Source of the DNA: Lactuca virosa
Lineage: Eukaryota > Streptophyta > Magnoliopsida > Asterales > Asteraceae
Assembly: GCA_928212115.1 (NCBI GenBank)
Contig: CAKMRJ010003334.1
Span: 33,361,474 to 33,425,473 of the forward strand
Length of the DNA: 64,000 nt
Reading direction: 5' to 3'
Shown here piece by piece: positions 34,639 through 47,070 of the stretch. Under the pieces are notes generated by a model. That model was given only the letters and a program-made list of their open reading frames with translations. It searched no databases and was not told the DNA's origin. The position numbers and the translations under genes are program-made. The stretch's first letter is position 1, and every line of letters starts with the position of its first letter.

Positions 34639-34743
34639 GCCAGTTTATCCGGTTTTTGAGGTCGGTTGAACAAGTCGAACCAATTGAACCATCAAACTGG
34701 TAAGACTGACGGTTCGATGTTCGGTCCGGTTTTCAAAACATTG

Positions 34744-35865
34744 GTTTTGGCTGCTAAGGAGCATGGTGGCCTAGATGTTGGTAGACATTATGCATTCAGT
34801 AACACGCTTCTGTTCATAATGATAACGATGGTTTTTCCTTGGACTCCTCTTTCGTGGTCTAAGGTGTTTGGGCTTCTATAGTCTTGGCTTTTATGGCATT
34901 ACATAATGATCATATCATTTTGTTTGATACACTAATTGATGAAAAAGGTGGGTGGTAGGAGCAATATTTTATTTTGGAAAGATGTTTAACCGGGAGGTAA
35001 TCCTCTCAAGTTGAGATTTTCTAGACTTGCTTTGTTGGATACGTACTTGGAGTGCAAGGTTACAGATAGTGTGTTAATGGGATTTGGTGTTGGAGTTGGT
35101 CTCGAGATTCTATTATGGGAGTTGTGTCATCTTAGTTGGATAACATGTATGTTTTGGTATCTTATGTCCAACTTTCTAGTGGTCCTGATAACTGAGTGTG
35201 GGAGTTAGCTTCTAGTGCTGATTATTTAGTTAAATATATTGGAATGTTAATTGATGATTCTAGGTTGCCTCCATGGATCGATTGATACTAGGTGGAACAA
35301 GGTGGTGCCCTCTAAAATTAATATTTTATGTTGACGTGTTGTCTTGAATTGTCTCCTTACTTTGGATAACCTTTTGGCTCGAGGTATAGATGTCCCTACC
35401 AGCTTATGTAACGTGTGTAACAATGCAGCTGCCTCCGTGATCCATGTGTTGTTTGAGGATGAGGTTGAAGAGGTCGTGTTGAGGAGGGTTGATCATTGGT
35501 GTCAAGTTGACTTGCTCCCTCTACTTCGACGGGTGCTTTTGATCAGTTCTTGAATTGGACTCTTGTTCTGTCGGCTAAGAAATTTGAGCTTGGGTCTATT
35601 TTCGCAACAATGTGGTGGTGTATGTGGCGTTTCAGGAATAGCTACTTATTTGAGATGGAGAAACCGAAAAAAGATACGATATTTGATGATTTTGTCTCTT
35701 TTTCTTTAGATAGGTTGTGCATAAGAAGCATAAATTTCACACAGTTTGAAATTTATGGCTTCAAAACCCTCTTTTTCTTTTTATATTATGATGTTTTCGT
35801 TTTTTTTCCGTCTAGCTCCTTGTTAGAGGTGATTTTTTTATACAATTCAGTCGTTCAAAAAAATT
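34744..35865 (+). pseudogene. L1-type LINE ORF2 C-terminus, part 2
   Basis: The reading resumes AAKEHGGLDVG at 34750 after the insertion. Further on come the zf-RVT landmarks: LLTLDNLLARGIDVPTSLCNVCNNAAASVIHVLFE (from 35350; given here only as a landmark of the W..LPT..NL..RG..C..C..-..E-..-H.-F motif) and then MWWCMWRFRNSYLFEMEKPK with DDFVSFSL at about 35610-35705. Several frameshifts and stops separate these pieces. The tail after 35760 looks like 3' UTR. The usual role is reverse transcription of LINE RNA; this copy is dead. Confidence 0.85.
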
Positions 35866-36025
35866 ATTGTGTTTTTTGTTTGGTTGTCTTGTGGTTTTAC
35901 CCTAGAAACCGACCCTCAAAACCAAACCACCCCATTATATTTATATATAGACAAAGTTACATAAATTATCCATATAATCCACCAAATGTTCCAACTTCAG
36001 TCACTGTTAATTTTTTTTGGTGAAC

Positions 36026-36795
36026 TGTTGGGTTTTAGTATACTACAACATCCTATGGTGCACATACAACCCTAAATACCTTGGATCTATGTTTTCTCTA
36101 TTATACATGCAAATGGTTTCCAAGGCATTAAACCTATAACTAGCATGCATTTAACATAAACCATATAATATACTAGTTAGGGAAACATACCTTTTATGTG
36201 GCTTGAAGTCTTGATTTATTTGGCCTTAAGAGCTTAGCACCAATAGTATGAAATGCCTCAAATGGAATCACAACACACCTAGGACAAAGGTGGCTCTTGA
36301 GAGAGAATTTCATGCACCAAAACACCTCCATATTTCTCTAAGAAAAGAAGTGGTGATTTTGGCTATGGAGTAGCCTATTTATATGTAGGATTCCAAGGGT
36401 CATGGGTATAATCCATAATCCATACCCATGGGTTTTATGATCCATGGTTCATGTGGCCCAACTCTTTATGTATCCATACATAAACTTGGTCCAACATGGA
36501 TCATAAGCCCAACACATATAAATATAACTAATTATCATAATTAGTCCCCATAGATTTAATTAGTCTCTTTTGATCACTAATTAATTCCAAATTAATTCTT
36601 GATCGATACTAATTAAAACATATGATTTCATATTATATATTATAACTTATAATATATTAATAAACCATAAATAACCTTCTCTCAAAAGTCCATCCTAACA
36701 AATTGTCCTGATGATATGCAACCCAAATGGACCATTCTACTCTCGGGTCAAGTACATACCAATAATAGTTATGGGCTTAGACATCTAATCCAACA
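36026..36795 (-). repeat. 3' LTR of copy B (770 bp)
   Basis: On the minus strand this begins TGTTGGATTAGATGTC at 36795 and ends CCCAACA at 36026. The purine tract CAAGTGGGAGAC (36796-36807) precedes it. It is close in sequence to the LTR at 1220-1972. Confidence 0.88.
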
Positions 36796-38445
36796 GTCTC
36801 CCACTTGGATAAGTCTAAAACTATTATTGCAAGTACGACTTCATAACCGACTAGCAATCGTAGCTCTTAAAGCCGATGTCGAACTCTGAACAAATCAATG
36901 ACGCGTCCATTAGATAAGGGATCATATATTCCTCCATTCTAGATATCATATGGACTGAGACATGGATTATAATCATTCTCTCTGTCCATTTGTTGTTTCC
37001 CGATTTTCGATTTATGATGACTGACTGATTGAACAAATCAAATCAGTCCTGGCTTGGCCAAGCACTCACATGTGTCATCGCTAAATCATCGAGGGGCCCA
37101 CAGATATCGCTTTTATCCCGAAGGTAAAAGGAATGGATAAACTTCGACTCATATGGCTTGTTCTACTACTTGTTGAATCATACACAAAGGCACGTTTTAT
37201 AACATCGAGTTACCAAATGCGTTTTCGTGCAATCAATGTATAACCAACTCATAGTAACAACTCATATCTCTACGTTTGAAGAATATAAGATATTATCGTC
37301 TCATGATCACTCGTGATAAAATCCATGAAGTGATTCAAATGAGCGCGGGTTGAATCCAATACTCAGAACTTATGAGCACTCATGAGTGTTGTAGCACCAC
37401 TTTGTCCACCAACTTGGACCTCTACAAACCAACCCATGATAGTCTTGATTCATATCTACTTCAAACATATGACCGACTGTGGATGGTTTGAATAACTTAA
37501 TCATTCAGGAAGAGCGACTTAGTTATTCTGGAAGTCAAACATGCAAAGTGAAACACAAGAATAAATGAATCAAATATGGTATCAAACCCTATAAATATAA
37601 ATAAACACTTTTATTTATCACCATACTGATTACTCATTATTCATTGTTTCGGTTTTATCAACTTTATACTTGAATTAAAAACACTAGTTGTCCCATGCTC
37701 CAAGCATGTACACTATGTTTTTCTTAAACAATAGCTTTGCCATACACCAAGTATGCACTCTATGTTTGTCTATGATCCTTACTTTGTGAAATAAACCAAT
37801 TGAACATAATTTCAATGATTCTAATTTCACACTCCCAAATCCTTATCGAAAAATGTGAGAATTTCAAATTCCTATCATTTATCGAAATCTGTTTAGATTT
37901 TAAACTTATATGCACTGACCCTCTGTAATGAATATGTACAAAGTCACAAAGACTTGTCAACAGTCATTATAAGGTATTCCAATGGAGATCAACTCCATGG
38001 AAACTAAGTCTCATATTCAAAGTACATTGCTTTGGACATGCTTGTTGCATTAAGTTTTCTAATCTTACACAGATAACTTCCACCTATGGAGACAACTCCA
38101 TATTCTCATTTTGACTATCACTTCTGAATAAGAGATGCCTCTTTTTAGAATATGTCAATATGGTCCTTCCAAAATTAGCACTATACTTCCAACTGTCCCT
38201 GAGCAACCAATCTTTGGTAAACCTCAGATTGTCCTCGACAATTGCTTAATCATTTTAGTCATATCCAATTCTAGACCTTTTCCCTTCTTAATGCCTCTGG
38301 GAATTTGGAAAAATTTAGAAAGGCCAAATATTATAGCACATGCAATCGATCCTGTACCCAAAGCAAATGGGACACGATTCATGATGTCTCACATAAAGAC
38401 ATGATTCTAGACCAGTCTTTTGCTACAATATTTTTATTTGCCATG

Positions 38446-38500
38446 TTTTCAAAATTTGACTATGAAGAGGGATGCTGTAATCATAATCGAATTTTGAGAA
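38446..38500 (-). other. Stem-loop with conserved CGGCATCCC-type loop (copy B, site 3a)
   Basis: Arms 38446-38465 and 38481-38500 pair over 20 positions with three imperfect. The 15-nt loop (sense strand TTACAGCATCCCTCT) matches the other members of the family. Confidence 0.75.
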
Positions 38501-38925
38501 CGCAATATATAGAATTTCCTTAAGTTGAACCAATCCAACATGAAATTCATATATATATTCTTGACTAAAGGTGATTAAGGTCTCAATCTAAGCCTTTAGA
38601 ACTGAAATGAAGTATATCCTCTCCCTTAATTATAGCAAAACAACTTTTTCAATCCCTGCAGCCTCACGAATTGAAACTTTTGTTTTCTATAATTAACATT
38701 GCTAACTTGAAACACTAACAATAATTATCATGCTCCCACTAACATGATGATTATTAGCATAACACTTATGCTCCCACTAGCTTTGACATGTACTCAGAAA
38801 TCAGCTGGACTTCTAGAAATCAATACTTTATTGACTTTCTTACCAATGTTCAGATTTCTGATACGAGATGCTTTGATAAAATTTTATCAAAATCATACAT
38901 CTTTCCTTAGATAGCATGCATGTGT

Positions 38926-38986
38926 GTCTAAACAATTTCAGAACTATGAAAAGGGATGTCGTAATCATAGTCTCAATTGTTTAGAC
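38926..38986 (-). other. Stem-loop with conserved CGGCATCCC-type loop (copy B, site 3b)
   Basis: The outer 12-bp stem GTCTAAACAATT and inner 7-bp stem ACTATGA are perfect, with a small internal bulge. The loop on the sense strand is TTACGACATCCCTTT. Confidence 0.78.
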
Positions 38987-40635
38987 CTTTTGCCATCTAC
39001 TTCAAATCTACTTGGTGGAAGTGTTTCCTCACCATCATTTTCATGAATCAGAGAGAAACCTTATGACCGTTAGATTTTATGGTGTATGTGTTCTTATCCA
39101 TGTGAATCGTCAAAACCATAGTCACAAGACAAGGATAATGACAAATCCAAACTCATATGGACTAAACTTATGCAATCTTAACTTCTTGCCACCTGGCAGT
39201 ACAGGGCCTGCCATTGCTTCCAATTTGTTATGCAACCAATTGAGAACTTTCAGAACTCCTATGCAAAGCCAACTTTAACTGGAATGGGCACAGAATATGT
39301 CAACACGATAGGTTATAAGCCTCAAGTCGTGTGCTAGTGAAGAACCTCATGTTTTATTCTTGATTAGTTCTTGAAATTCTTTTTAGGATCTTTAAGACTC
39401 CCACTATCCTCTTGACATATAAGACTATCTTGCCAAATATTCAAGAGATAGTGCAGATTCTTTATCAAGACAAACACTTCACACAATTGGCCTTAGTTGG
39501 TCTTTGTTTTATCCAAAACATCACAACTTACCAATTTCAAATGTACAAGAGCAGGACACTTTTACTCTTACATTTGACAAGTGTTTTAAACCTTTCTTTA
39601 AGATATGTCACTCAAGTTACAATCTTGGAGTATGACTCTAAGAATTGTTTTGGAACGAAGTATGACTCATCTTCCTGATCTAACCATTTCAACAATTCAT
39701 GACTCCTCTTCTTAGTCATAAGAATGCACTAAGATGACCTTTAGAGGACTAATTGTGATATGATTTCTAAATCATTAAGATGATCACAAAAATGATACTA
39801 AAGTACTCTCCCATCTTTTCAGATTGAGAAACTTTTATCTTTCTGCCTAATTTGATTCTTCCCATTCGTTCTGCCATACATTGAGACTTTTCCAATGTTT
39901 CAGAATTATACTTAAAATTGTAAGTATAACCATATTTACTAAACTTTAGTAAATCAAATAGTATTAACGAGCTTTGTGGTGGACATGACCAGTGCACAAG
40001 AATGTGTACTCGATCCCTTTAGTCCTTCACTTGACTCACACATCCATGTGAACAAGTAATTAGTCTTGATTTTCCAATGCTTGAAAGTTCTCATTCATCA
40101 TACTGTTCAACTTGCATGATTCCAAGTTTCGGTCCAATTGAAACTTGGGCGATGAGGAACTTTCCTGATTTGGTAAATTTAGACACTACCACAAATGAAA
40201 GAATCAAATCCATTTTCCAATATTGCTGTTAGTGGAATCATATAAGCAACAATTTTCCACAAATGCCATTGTAAGGATACTTCAAATAAATAAAATTAAA
40301 CAATTTTCTTTTATTTTAAAACTTTTCGGAAAAACTTATCCTTACAATCCACATGGAAAATTGTTGTTATCTATTCCTTAGCAATATATCATAACTTCTT
40401 AAGCAACTGCTCAAAATTCTGATGCGATCGAAATCCACCTTCGCGATCAGAATCAGCATATACTTCCTTTAAGATTTCTCTATATTCTTTGATTCTTAAA
40501 ACATCAACATGTGACCAAGTCACATCATGTAATGAGGATCTCAGAATAGAACTTAACAGAGTTAGATAATGGGCATGTTAAGTTAGATAATGGGCTCTAC
40601 CTGATGTAGAGTCAAACTTACTGACTTTAACATCC

Positions 40636-41257
40636 TTAGGTAAATTTGGCAGCTTTGCAATCAACGCCCCTTCCTTTGGTAAAATAAACATATGGACCCT
40701 TTGGTAATGGGACTATCTCAGACTTAGCCTTTCTCTTTACCATTTGGTCAACCGGGTTGACGATGGCCAATCCCTTTCCATTGGGAAGAGAATGGTTTTT
40801 CTGGATTTCCAGTGTCACCATTGTCACTGTCCATAAAGTTTTTGGGAAGTTGATCTTCTAATCAAATTTGCTTTACTATCGTTCCAAATCATTGCTGATT
40901 CAGCAGCACCAAGCAAATAGATATGATCATTAAGGTTCATGTCATAGTCTGTTTCATAGTAGTCCCAAAGGAACTCACTATGTGACTTAGAAAGTGATTG
41001 AACATCCAACTTTCTCAAGACTTTGACACCCAACTCTCCCGGCTTGTCAATATGTGACTTCATCTCTAATATGTGATCACACATAGACCTTGCTTGCCAT
41101 TAGGGCTTGAGTGACCTTGAACTTGTGGGTTAGGGAGAATAATTGGAGGAGGTTGAGGAAGAGAAGTATGACTTCCATGAGCCAAACTCGGGAAGTCATA
41201 TTCATTAGGAAAGCTTGGTTTGCGAAGATCATTGTTGTCTAAACCAGACATCAACAA
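40636..41257 (-). pseudogene. Copia-type gag relic (copy B)
   Basis: Three minus-strand pieces (41257-41066, 41084-40824, 40827-40636) follow one gag in shifted frames. They include the PPPIILPNPQVQ segment, HILEMKSHIDKPGELGV, the LDVQSLSKSHSEF block, and SEIVPLPKGP, the place where a zinc knuckle would follow. The same order is kept intact in copy C (50481-51026). This is the nucleocapsid precursor of a Copia-type element (UBN2/gag-polypeptide type), here disabled by frameshifts. Confidence 0.8.
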
Positions 41258-41337
41258 TGGGATAAATTCACGTAAAGTTGATTTAAGTCCTTAATATAAC
41301 ACCCAATATGATATATTAAGGCTAGGACCCAACAAAC

Positions 41338-41384
41338 TATTTTATAACTTGGAAGAGGGATGCCGTAATCCAAGCTATAAAATA
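41338..41384 (-). other. Stem-loop with conserved CGGCATCCC loop (copy B, site 2)
   Basis: A 15-position stem (14 pairs, one A-C mismatch) at 41338-41352 and 41370-41384 has a 17-nt loop, sense strand ATTACGGCATCCCTCTT. The homologous site in copy C (50352-50398) has a different but fully paired stem. Confidence 0.85.
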
Positions 41385-41535
41385 TTTGAAGGTAGGTGAA
41401 TGACGATTCACCAATTTCCACCAAGATAAACGAAATGTATTATTAGGTTTTAATTGGTTTTTGAAACTCCTAGATTCTTTTGAGATTCATTGAACTTTTC
41501 AATGACATGTTTCAATCTCGAGTGTGCCCTTCAGG

Positions 41536-41566
41536 TTTTGTGACTGGGATGCCGAGGATCACAAAA
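41536..41566 (-). other. Stem-loop with conserved CGGCATCCC loop (copy B, site 1)
   Basis: The 8-bp perfect stem TTTTGTGA/TCACAAAA has a 15-nt loop, sense strand TCCTCGGCATCCCAG. Confidence 0.8.
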
Positions 41567-42062
41567 TAAGGTGTGAAGTAACCATGCAAATATACTTGGT
41601 ACCCTTAATATTTACCCCTCAATCGATGTGCCGGTTAACCACACACGCTCCAACGATACTATGATAAACATTAAGTTACCCTTTGCCTACCTTGTTAAGT
41701 CCAGGTTAGTGTGCCGGTTAACCACACACGCTCCACTAACAGCTTAAACAAAGTGCAAAGTGTAATTTCATGGATTAGCACCTTATTCACATTTTCCTAA
41801 GTAACTAAGATTGGAAATTTATAAGTGTTTAGTTACTTAGTATTTATCGTTATACTTATAATGAAGGGAGAATTATAGTCCTTGTCCTACCTGTTCGGCT
41901 AACGACCCTCCACCAGTCAAGGAAGCGGTGAGTGAGAGTGGACACCCATTAAACTGCCATTTTATAGGCAGTAACCTTATACCCCCCTTATAGACCGGCT
42001 TCGTGAATGAGGCCTACTAATGGTAAGACGACTTTATCTTATACATATCTATATAATTAAAA

Positions 42063-42260
42063 TTATAATAATAGTATAAGGGTTGAATTTTAAACTTTTA
42101 AAATTCTAAGGTCTAGTTTGGAATTAAAGTATACATGGGGGGTAACTTTACAAATTCCAAAACTTGTCAAGGGTTGAATTTTAAACTTTTAAAATTCTAA
42201 GGTCTAGTTTGGAATTAAAGTATACATGGGGGGTAACTTTACAAATTCCAAAACTTGAGG
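42063..42260. repeat. ~102-bp tandem duplication in the leader of copy B
   Basis: AAGGGTTGAATTTTAAAC and the following ~95 bp, including GGTCTAGTTTGGAATTAAAG and CATGGGGGGTAACTTTAC, are present twice back to back (from about 42077 and 42169). The second copy leads into the first stem-loop. Confidence 0.9.
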
Positions 42261-42371
42261 ACAAGTTTTGAAACCTTTCAAAACTCTTGGATTTTTCATA
42301 ACTTATGAGTTTAATTAAGGTTTAATGAAAAAAAAAATTCAAGTTCCATAACTTGAGGACAAGTTATGGAA
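42249..42371 (-). other. Two ACTTG stem-loops in the leader of copy B
   Basis: CAAAACTTG/CAAGTTTTG (42249-42270, 9 bp) and TTCCATAACTTG/CAAGTTATGGAA (42344-42371, 12 bp) both have a 4-nt loop reading TCCT on the sense strand. A decayed third lies at about 42471-42496. Confidence 0.82.
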
Positions 42372-42700
42372 GACATTAAATCATTTGATGATGACATTAA
42401 AAATAGTGACTCTTCTATTTTCATAACCTAGGAGACTTAATGACACTTTAAAAAGAAAAACTCTTCACTTTCCATAACGGGAGGACAAGTTAGGGAGTTC
42501 AAAAACCATTAAGAGCAAATAGTCCAATTAACACAGAAAGCAAATAATTTTTCTTGATCTAGATTAAACTCATAAGGAAAGAAGGCACATCAACAATTTT
42601 CAAGAAAGGAGAGAATCATATAAACGAATAGACAAATCGGTGAAACGTTGACATGATCCTTTGAAGACTCTTGGAAGGCAAAACCTAAAAGTTAATAAAG

Positions 42701-43171
42701 AGACATTTCACAGTCCAGAACGTATGGAAGGGCAAAACTCTTAAGATCAGAACGTTGAAAAAAAACTTTTGAGTTCCAAATTTTATGACAAAAATGGGTA
42801 ACTCCTTAAAACCATTCAGATCAAACGGTTAAAAACAAATAAAAAAATCATCGCAGGCTTATCTTTTAATAAATTGACCTAATTACCTCTTGTAGGTAAG
42901 TGACTCAAATTTTATAAATAATTAGTTTTTCATAAAATCAAGTAATTATCATAAAATTTGACAAACTTCATATTTTTTTTTTCTTATTTTTTTCCTTCAA
43001 CTTGAAAAAAAAATACATTTGCATCAAATATAATAGAAAACAACCCATGACTCTGAACATGGTCCATGTGGTTTCTAAAACTTGCATGGTGGGTCCCTAA
43101 GCCACATGAAATCACTTATTTCCCCTTTTTAATTTCTTTAATTTTTTTTAAACTAAAATCATTTTAATTAA

Positions 43172-43216
<45 letters not shown>

Positions 43217-43591
43217 CCCTTTTACCCCATCCCACCATATCTCATCCCTAATTAAAATGATATACTACATTGTTTCCCTCATTCCCCCCTCTATCGTCTT
43301 CAACACCCTTTCATAGACATTGACGCTGCTTTCATTGTACCACTATTGGAACATCATCAACATTGATGTCATCAACAACTTTCATCAGAAACCCTTCCCT
43401 TAACGTCTTGATTATCGTCGTCAATATCGGAAAACCACGACGTAGCCAAGCATTAGTGATAAAGTCAAAACACAAATCAAAGCACAAAGGAGAACAGTGA
43501 GGGTGAAAATGAACTTGATCTCAAGGACGACCACCTCAGGTAACTACCAACAATGGTCGGAGCTATAATTGTCACTGACAATGACCTTCCT
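42701..43591. other. Unassigned DNA between elements
   Basis: No gene or complete transposon is seen. An (AAT)15 microsatellite lies at 43172-43216, and a less AT-rich stretch follows at 43260-43590. Confidence 0.5.
43172..43216. repeat. (AAT)n microsatellite
   Basis: Fifteen AAT units without a break. Confidence 0.96.
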
Positions 43592-44952
43592 TGTAACGAC
43601 CCAATTTTTCTACATCTTTTATCTATAAGGATTATCAGAGTTTTCTACTAAAATGTGGAATTCTATAAAAATTAAAACAATTTACATATCATGTTTAATC
43701 ATGGGTTTACAATAAAAATATAAATGTAATTTAAAGCTACAAGGAAATAAAATCTATTCTAGGTCCCTATGCTCTTATCTTCAATCACGTACACTGACTG
43801 CTACTTGAACTTGTACCACATGAAACATTTCTATTGCATCAAGCTACAGGTCTGTTGAGTTATATTTTAATATGTTTTCATGTTAATCTAACTCTTCTTC
43901 TTTATCGTTCCATCTTTACAACATCTATCTTTTCTTCTTTAATTTTTTCTCATACTCTACAATCTAATCTTTTTCTTCTAATAGCATACATTGCTATTCT
44001 TCTCATGTATCTATCTCTTCTATCTTTTTTCTCATATTTACATACTCTACCTTTTGTCCTCTTTTCCCATACTTTCCTTTATTCTCCATATTTCGCATCT
44101 CATCTATCTCATACTTTATCATCTACTCTTCTTCTCATACTCTTTCTTAGCCTCATCTTAGGCTCATCTCATTCTCTATTCATACTTTATCTTCTCTTTC
44201 TTTATCTCTCTTATACTCTTCTTTTCTTCTCATACTCTATGCATTATCTTCTCATATTCTTACTCTGATATTCGCCATCTCTTATTTTTAGCATGCCTGT
44301 CTCATACTCTACTTACTCTTCGTCTCTCTATTCTCATATACTCATGCATTACTATTCTACTTTCAAATAGACCCAACGGTAACATCTCATACTCTAATTA
44401 CATTTATCTTCTAAGGAAAACAACATCCCATTACATTGTCGGGTACCCTCATCCACACTTACTCCCCTTTCTTATGATCCATTGTGTATCCTTAATCATT
44501 CTTATTCTCTTCAATCCCTCATGGATTTCTTACTCTTAATCCCTCACGGATCTTATTCAAGTTCTTAAAAGAACACGCTTTCCTTGCTTCACTCATGGAT
44601 CCTTTTATGTATCTTCCCTAACCATATGAAATCTTTATTCCTACAGGAATCATCTATCCACATCCCCAAAGGGATCATCATCTCTTTCCTCACAGGGACA
44701 TAATCTCATTCCCAAAGGCATCATACTCATTATTCCCGAAGGAATAATACTCTTATTCATGTAGGAATCGTACTCTTCTCTAACTATTTTATGTGACTCA
44801 TCACATAACTCTTGGATGATCTATCTCTTTATCTCATTAATAGATCTTTTACTATTTATCTAGTACTTAACTCATTAACTACTTAATATATACCTTCGTC
44901 TCATATCTATTAGGTATCTACACAATACCATTTACATCTTACATACACACAC

Positions 44953-45032
<80 letters not shown>

Positions 45033-46578
45033 ACTCTTTTATATGATTATAATACATATAATCATATCCTATTTCTTTCTACATCTCTTAGGTATTTAAC
45101 AAATACCTGTCTCATTTAACCATACATAAGACTATAATACATATAATATTACTCTTTCATTATCTCTATCTCATAGGCATTACTTATAATCCCCTTAACA
45201 TCTCCTTATACATCTATACATACTTTGGTTACACATACATGCTCAGATATATGATCTTCAATGTATGACCACAAATACATAATCTTAAATAAGAATGATC
45301 CTATTCTTTCTTTCTTTCTATATATCATGCTTAGATACATGATCTTCAAACACATAATTATACATACATAAAAGATTATAAATATATAATCAATGTCTAA
45401 TGAGAGAGAGTGAGAGTTATTACTCACCCTGTTAGTTGGTGAAGACTAATTACTCATTTTTCATCAATTCTTCATTGATGCATTATTTATCCATCTTCTT
45501 TGCTCTTAGTCCTATTCATACACGTATACAATCTTCTTAATATATGTCTTAGCCTATCAAGAGCTTAATGACTTATGGTCAAAATGACCACTTAATGTAC
45601 CATATTTCGAACTTCACATTTTCTATTTCCAAACTAACCCAAAACAATGAATTAATCATCCCCTACTACCTTATTCATCATAATCTAACATATAATGCAT
45701 CAATCATTAATCACTAGTTAGGGTTTTAAGCATAACTCTCATTGGAATGATTTCACCATGGAAATTACTTCTAGAGCTTAGTTAAAGTAACTAGACACTA
45801 TCAATAGCATCATAACCAATCTATAGATTGATCAATTCAACCAATCTACCCAAACTAACAATTTCCATAAAATGGAGAAATCTTTATCTTATTGTGGAGA
45901 GGATGAAAATCCTTACAATCCACCATCTCAAGCTTCTCTTGGCATTGTTTTGACCCCAAATCGCCACCTTTAAGCTCCCAATAAACCCCCCCATTCAAAT
46001 GGATCAAAATGAGCTCTTATCGGGTTTAAAAATGTGTTCAGGCAGCGTCACCATGCCTTGGTGGCGTTCTTGACACACCATGGTGACAACAGTTCATAGA
46101 TTCCAACTTTGGGACATTTTCTTCCAATATTTAAACAATCATAACTTCTTTGTTTCAAACCTTTTTTTAGTGATATTTATATCCCTGCGGAGGTATTGAC
46201 AAGCTCTACAATTGTATATAATTACTTTTGGCTTAATTCATATGAAACTTAATTCATTAAGCCATGCAAAAAACTTAAAATATCAATTTGTCCCATTTTC
46301 TATATATCTTCAAAGATACATATCTTCTTCATCTTATCTCTGTTTTCAACAAGTGTTAAATCCACACAAAGGTGGAGATGAGTTCTACAACTTCATTAAG
46401 TCATTTCTTACTGAATTAATATGGGTCTTAATCTATTAAGTCACAAAGTTGACCCAAAAAGCATAAAATTTCCCATGTTACCCTTTTAACCAAAATGCAT
46501 CTTCTCACGCAGTCTTTCTCTTGAACTTACTCATCTAACCTCTTATAAGTGACTTAAAGTTATCTTGTCCATTTTCAT
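43592..46578. repeat. Long Gypsy-type LTR-like region
   Basis: It starts TGTAACGACCCAATTTTTC, the same opening as 61284 (TGTAACGACCCAAAAATC), and the next similar start (TGTAACGCCTG) is at 46579. The stretch 43890-44770 is a pyrimidine-rich degenerate repeat of TCTTCTCATACTC-type words. No protein is supported; the ORF at 43834-44268 is a product of that repeat. Its assignment to one LTR is inferred. Confidence 0.5.
44943..45032. repeat. (CA)n(TA)n(TG)n compound, self-complementary microsatellite
   Basis: A CA run, an AT run (44957-45008) and a GT run (45008-45032) make one long inverted repeat able to extrude as a cruciform. Confidence 0.95.
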
Positions 46579-46739
46579 TGTAACGCCTGCTAGAAAGGGC
46601 TAGATAATTAAGGTATAAAAGGATAATTTTTCATCACGACGATAAATATGAATTATGGATAGAAGATTATTTAGGAAAAATAATATAAATAAAAGTCGTA
46701 GTATTCGTAAAAGCGAACTCGTGCATATAGGGAACGTCC

Positions 46740-47070
46740 AAATCTGATTTCATAAGAGGATGTTATGATTTTTTCCGGATGAACTAGCCAAGATTGATAG
46801 GTACACCAAAGGGCTACCATAGGAGTACGACGTGCCAGTTAAACAAGCACCTACCTTTGAGGCAGTTGTCTGGGCTGCAAGATCAGTTGAAGGCATGATC
46901 AAGAAAAGTACCGTCGACAAGACGGAGGTTGGCAAGAAAAGGAAGAATGAAGGACTCTCAAAGTATAATAAGAAGAGTAAATTCTCTAAGCCTGACCCCA
47001 ACATCAAGAAGTTTGGGGCTGACAATGAAGTAATTTGCTTCAACTGTGGAAAGATTGGACACTACTCCAG
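46740..47070 (+). pseudogene. Gypsy-type gag fragment with zinc knuckle
   Basis: The plus-strand reading includes DELAKIDRYTKGLP, then after a stop TFEAVVWAARSVEGMI, a Lys-rich linker, and the CCHC start CFNCGKIGHYS at about 47035-47068, after which the frame loses meaning. The block order matches the gag at 57310-58461 (LQATIWAARNVETQI and a CFKC knuckle), so both come from one Gypsy family, here in opposite orientations on either side of copy C. Confidence 0.75.

Larger units (their letters stand above)
31495..34743. mobile_element. hAT-like element (3.25 kb) inserted in the LINE
   Basis: The left end CACTGCTTTGAAAACCAGAC and right end GGTCCGGTTTTCAAAACATTG are inverted (CA-TG-TTTGAAAACC-GACCGAAC). 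An exact 8-bp duplication GTTTTGGC lies at 31487-31494 and 34744-34751. Subterminal CCGGTTCAACC-like words are typical of this plant hAT group. No transposase reading was recognised. The interior holds another hAT element, tandem repeats and a foldback. Confidence 0.85.
36796..42700 (-). mobile_element. Internal region of a gag-only Copia-type element (copy B)
   Basis: Reading on the minus strand from 42700: a leader with repeated stem-loops, a frame-broken gag (41257-40636), then ~3.8 kb of non-coding sequence parallel to 51100-54900 of copy C, ending at the purine tract. No RT, integrase or RNase H reading was recognised. No 5' LTR or primer-binding site is visible beyond 42700, so the 5' end is lost. 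Confidence 0.8.

Noticed and set aside
43834..44268. 144-aa open frame rich in Leu, Ser and Phe
   Set aside because: It is a by-product of the pyrimidine-rich degenerate repeat; no domain, no splice context and no start context.
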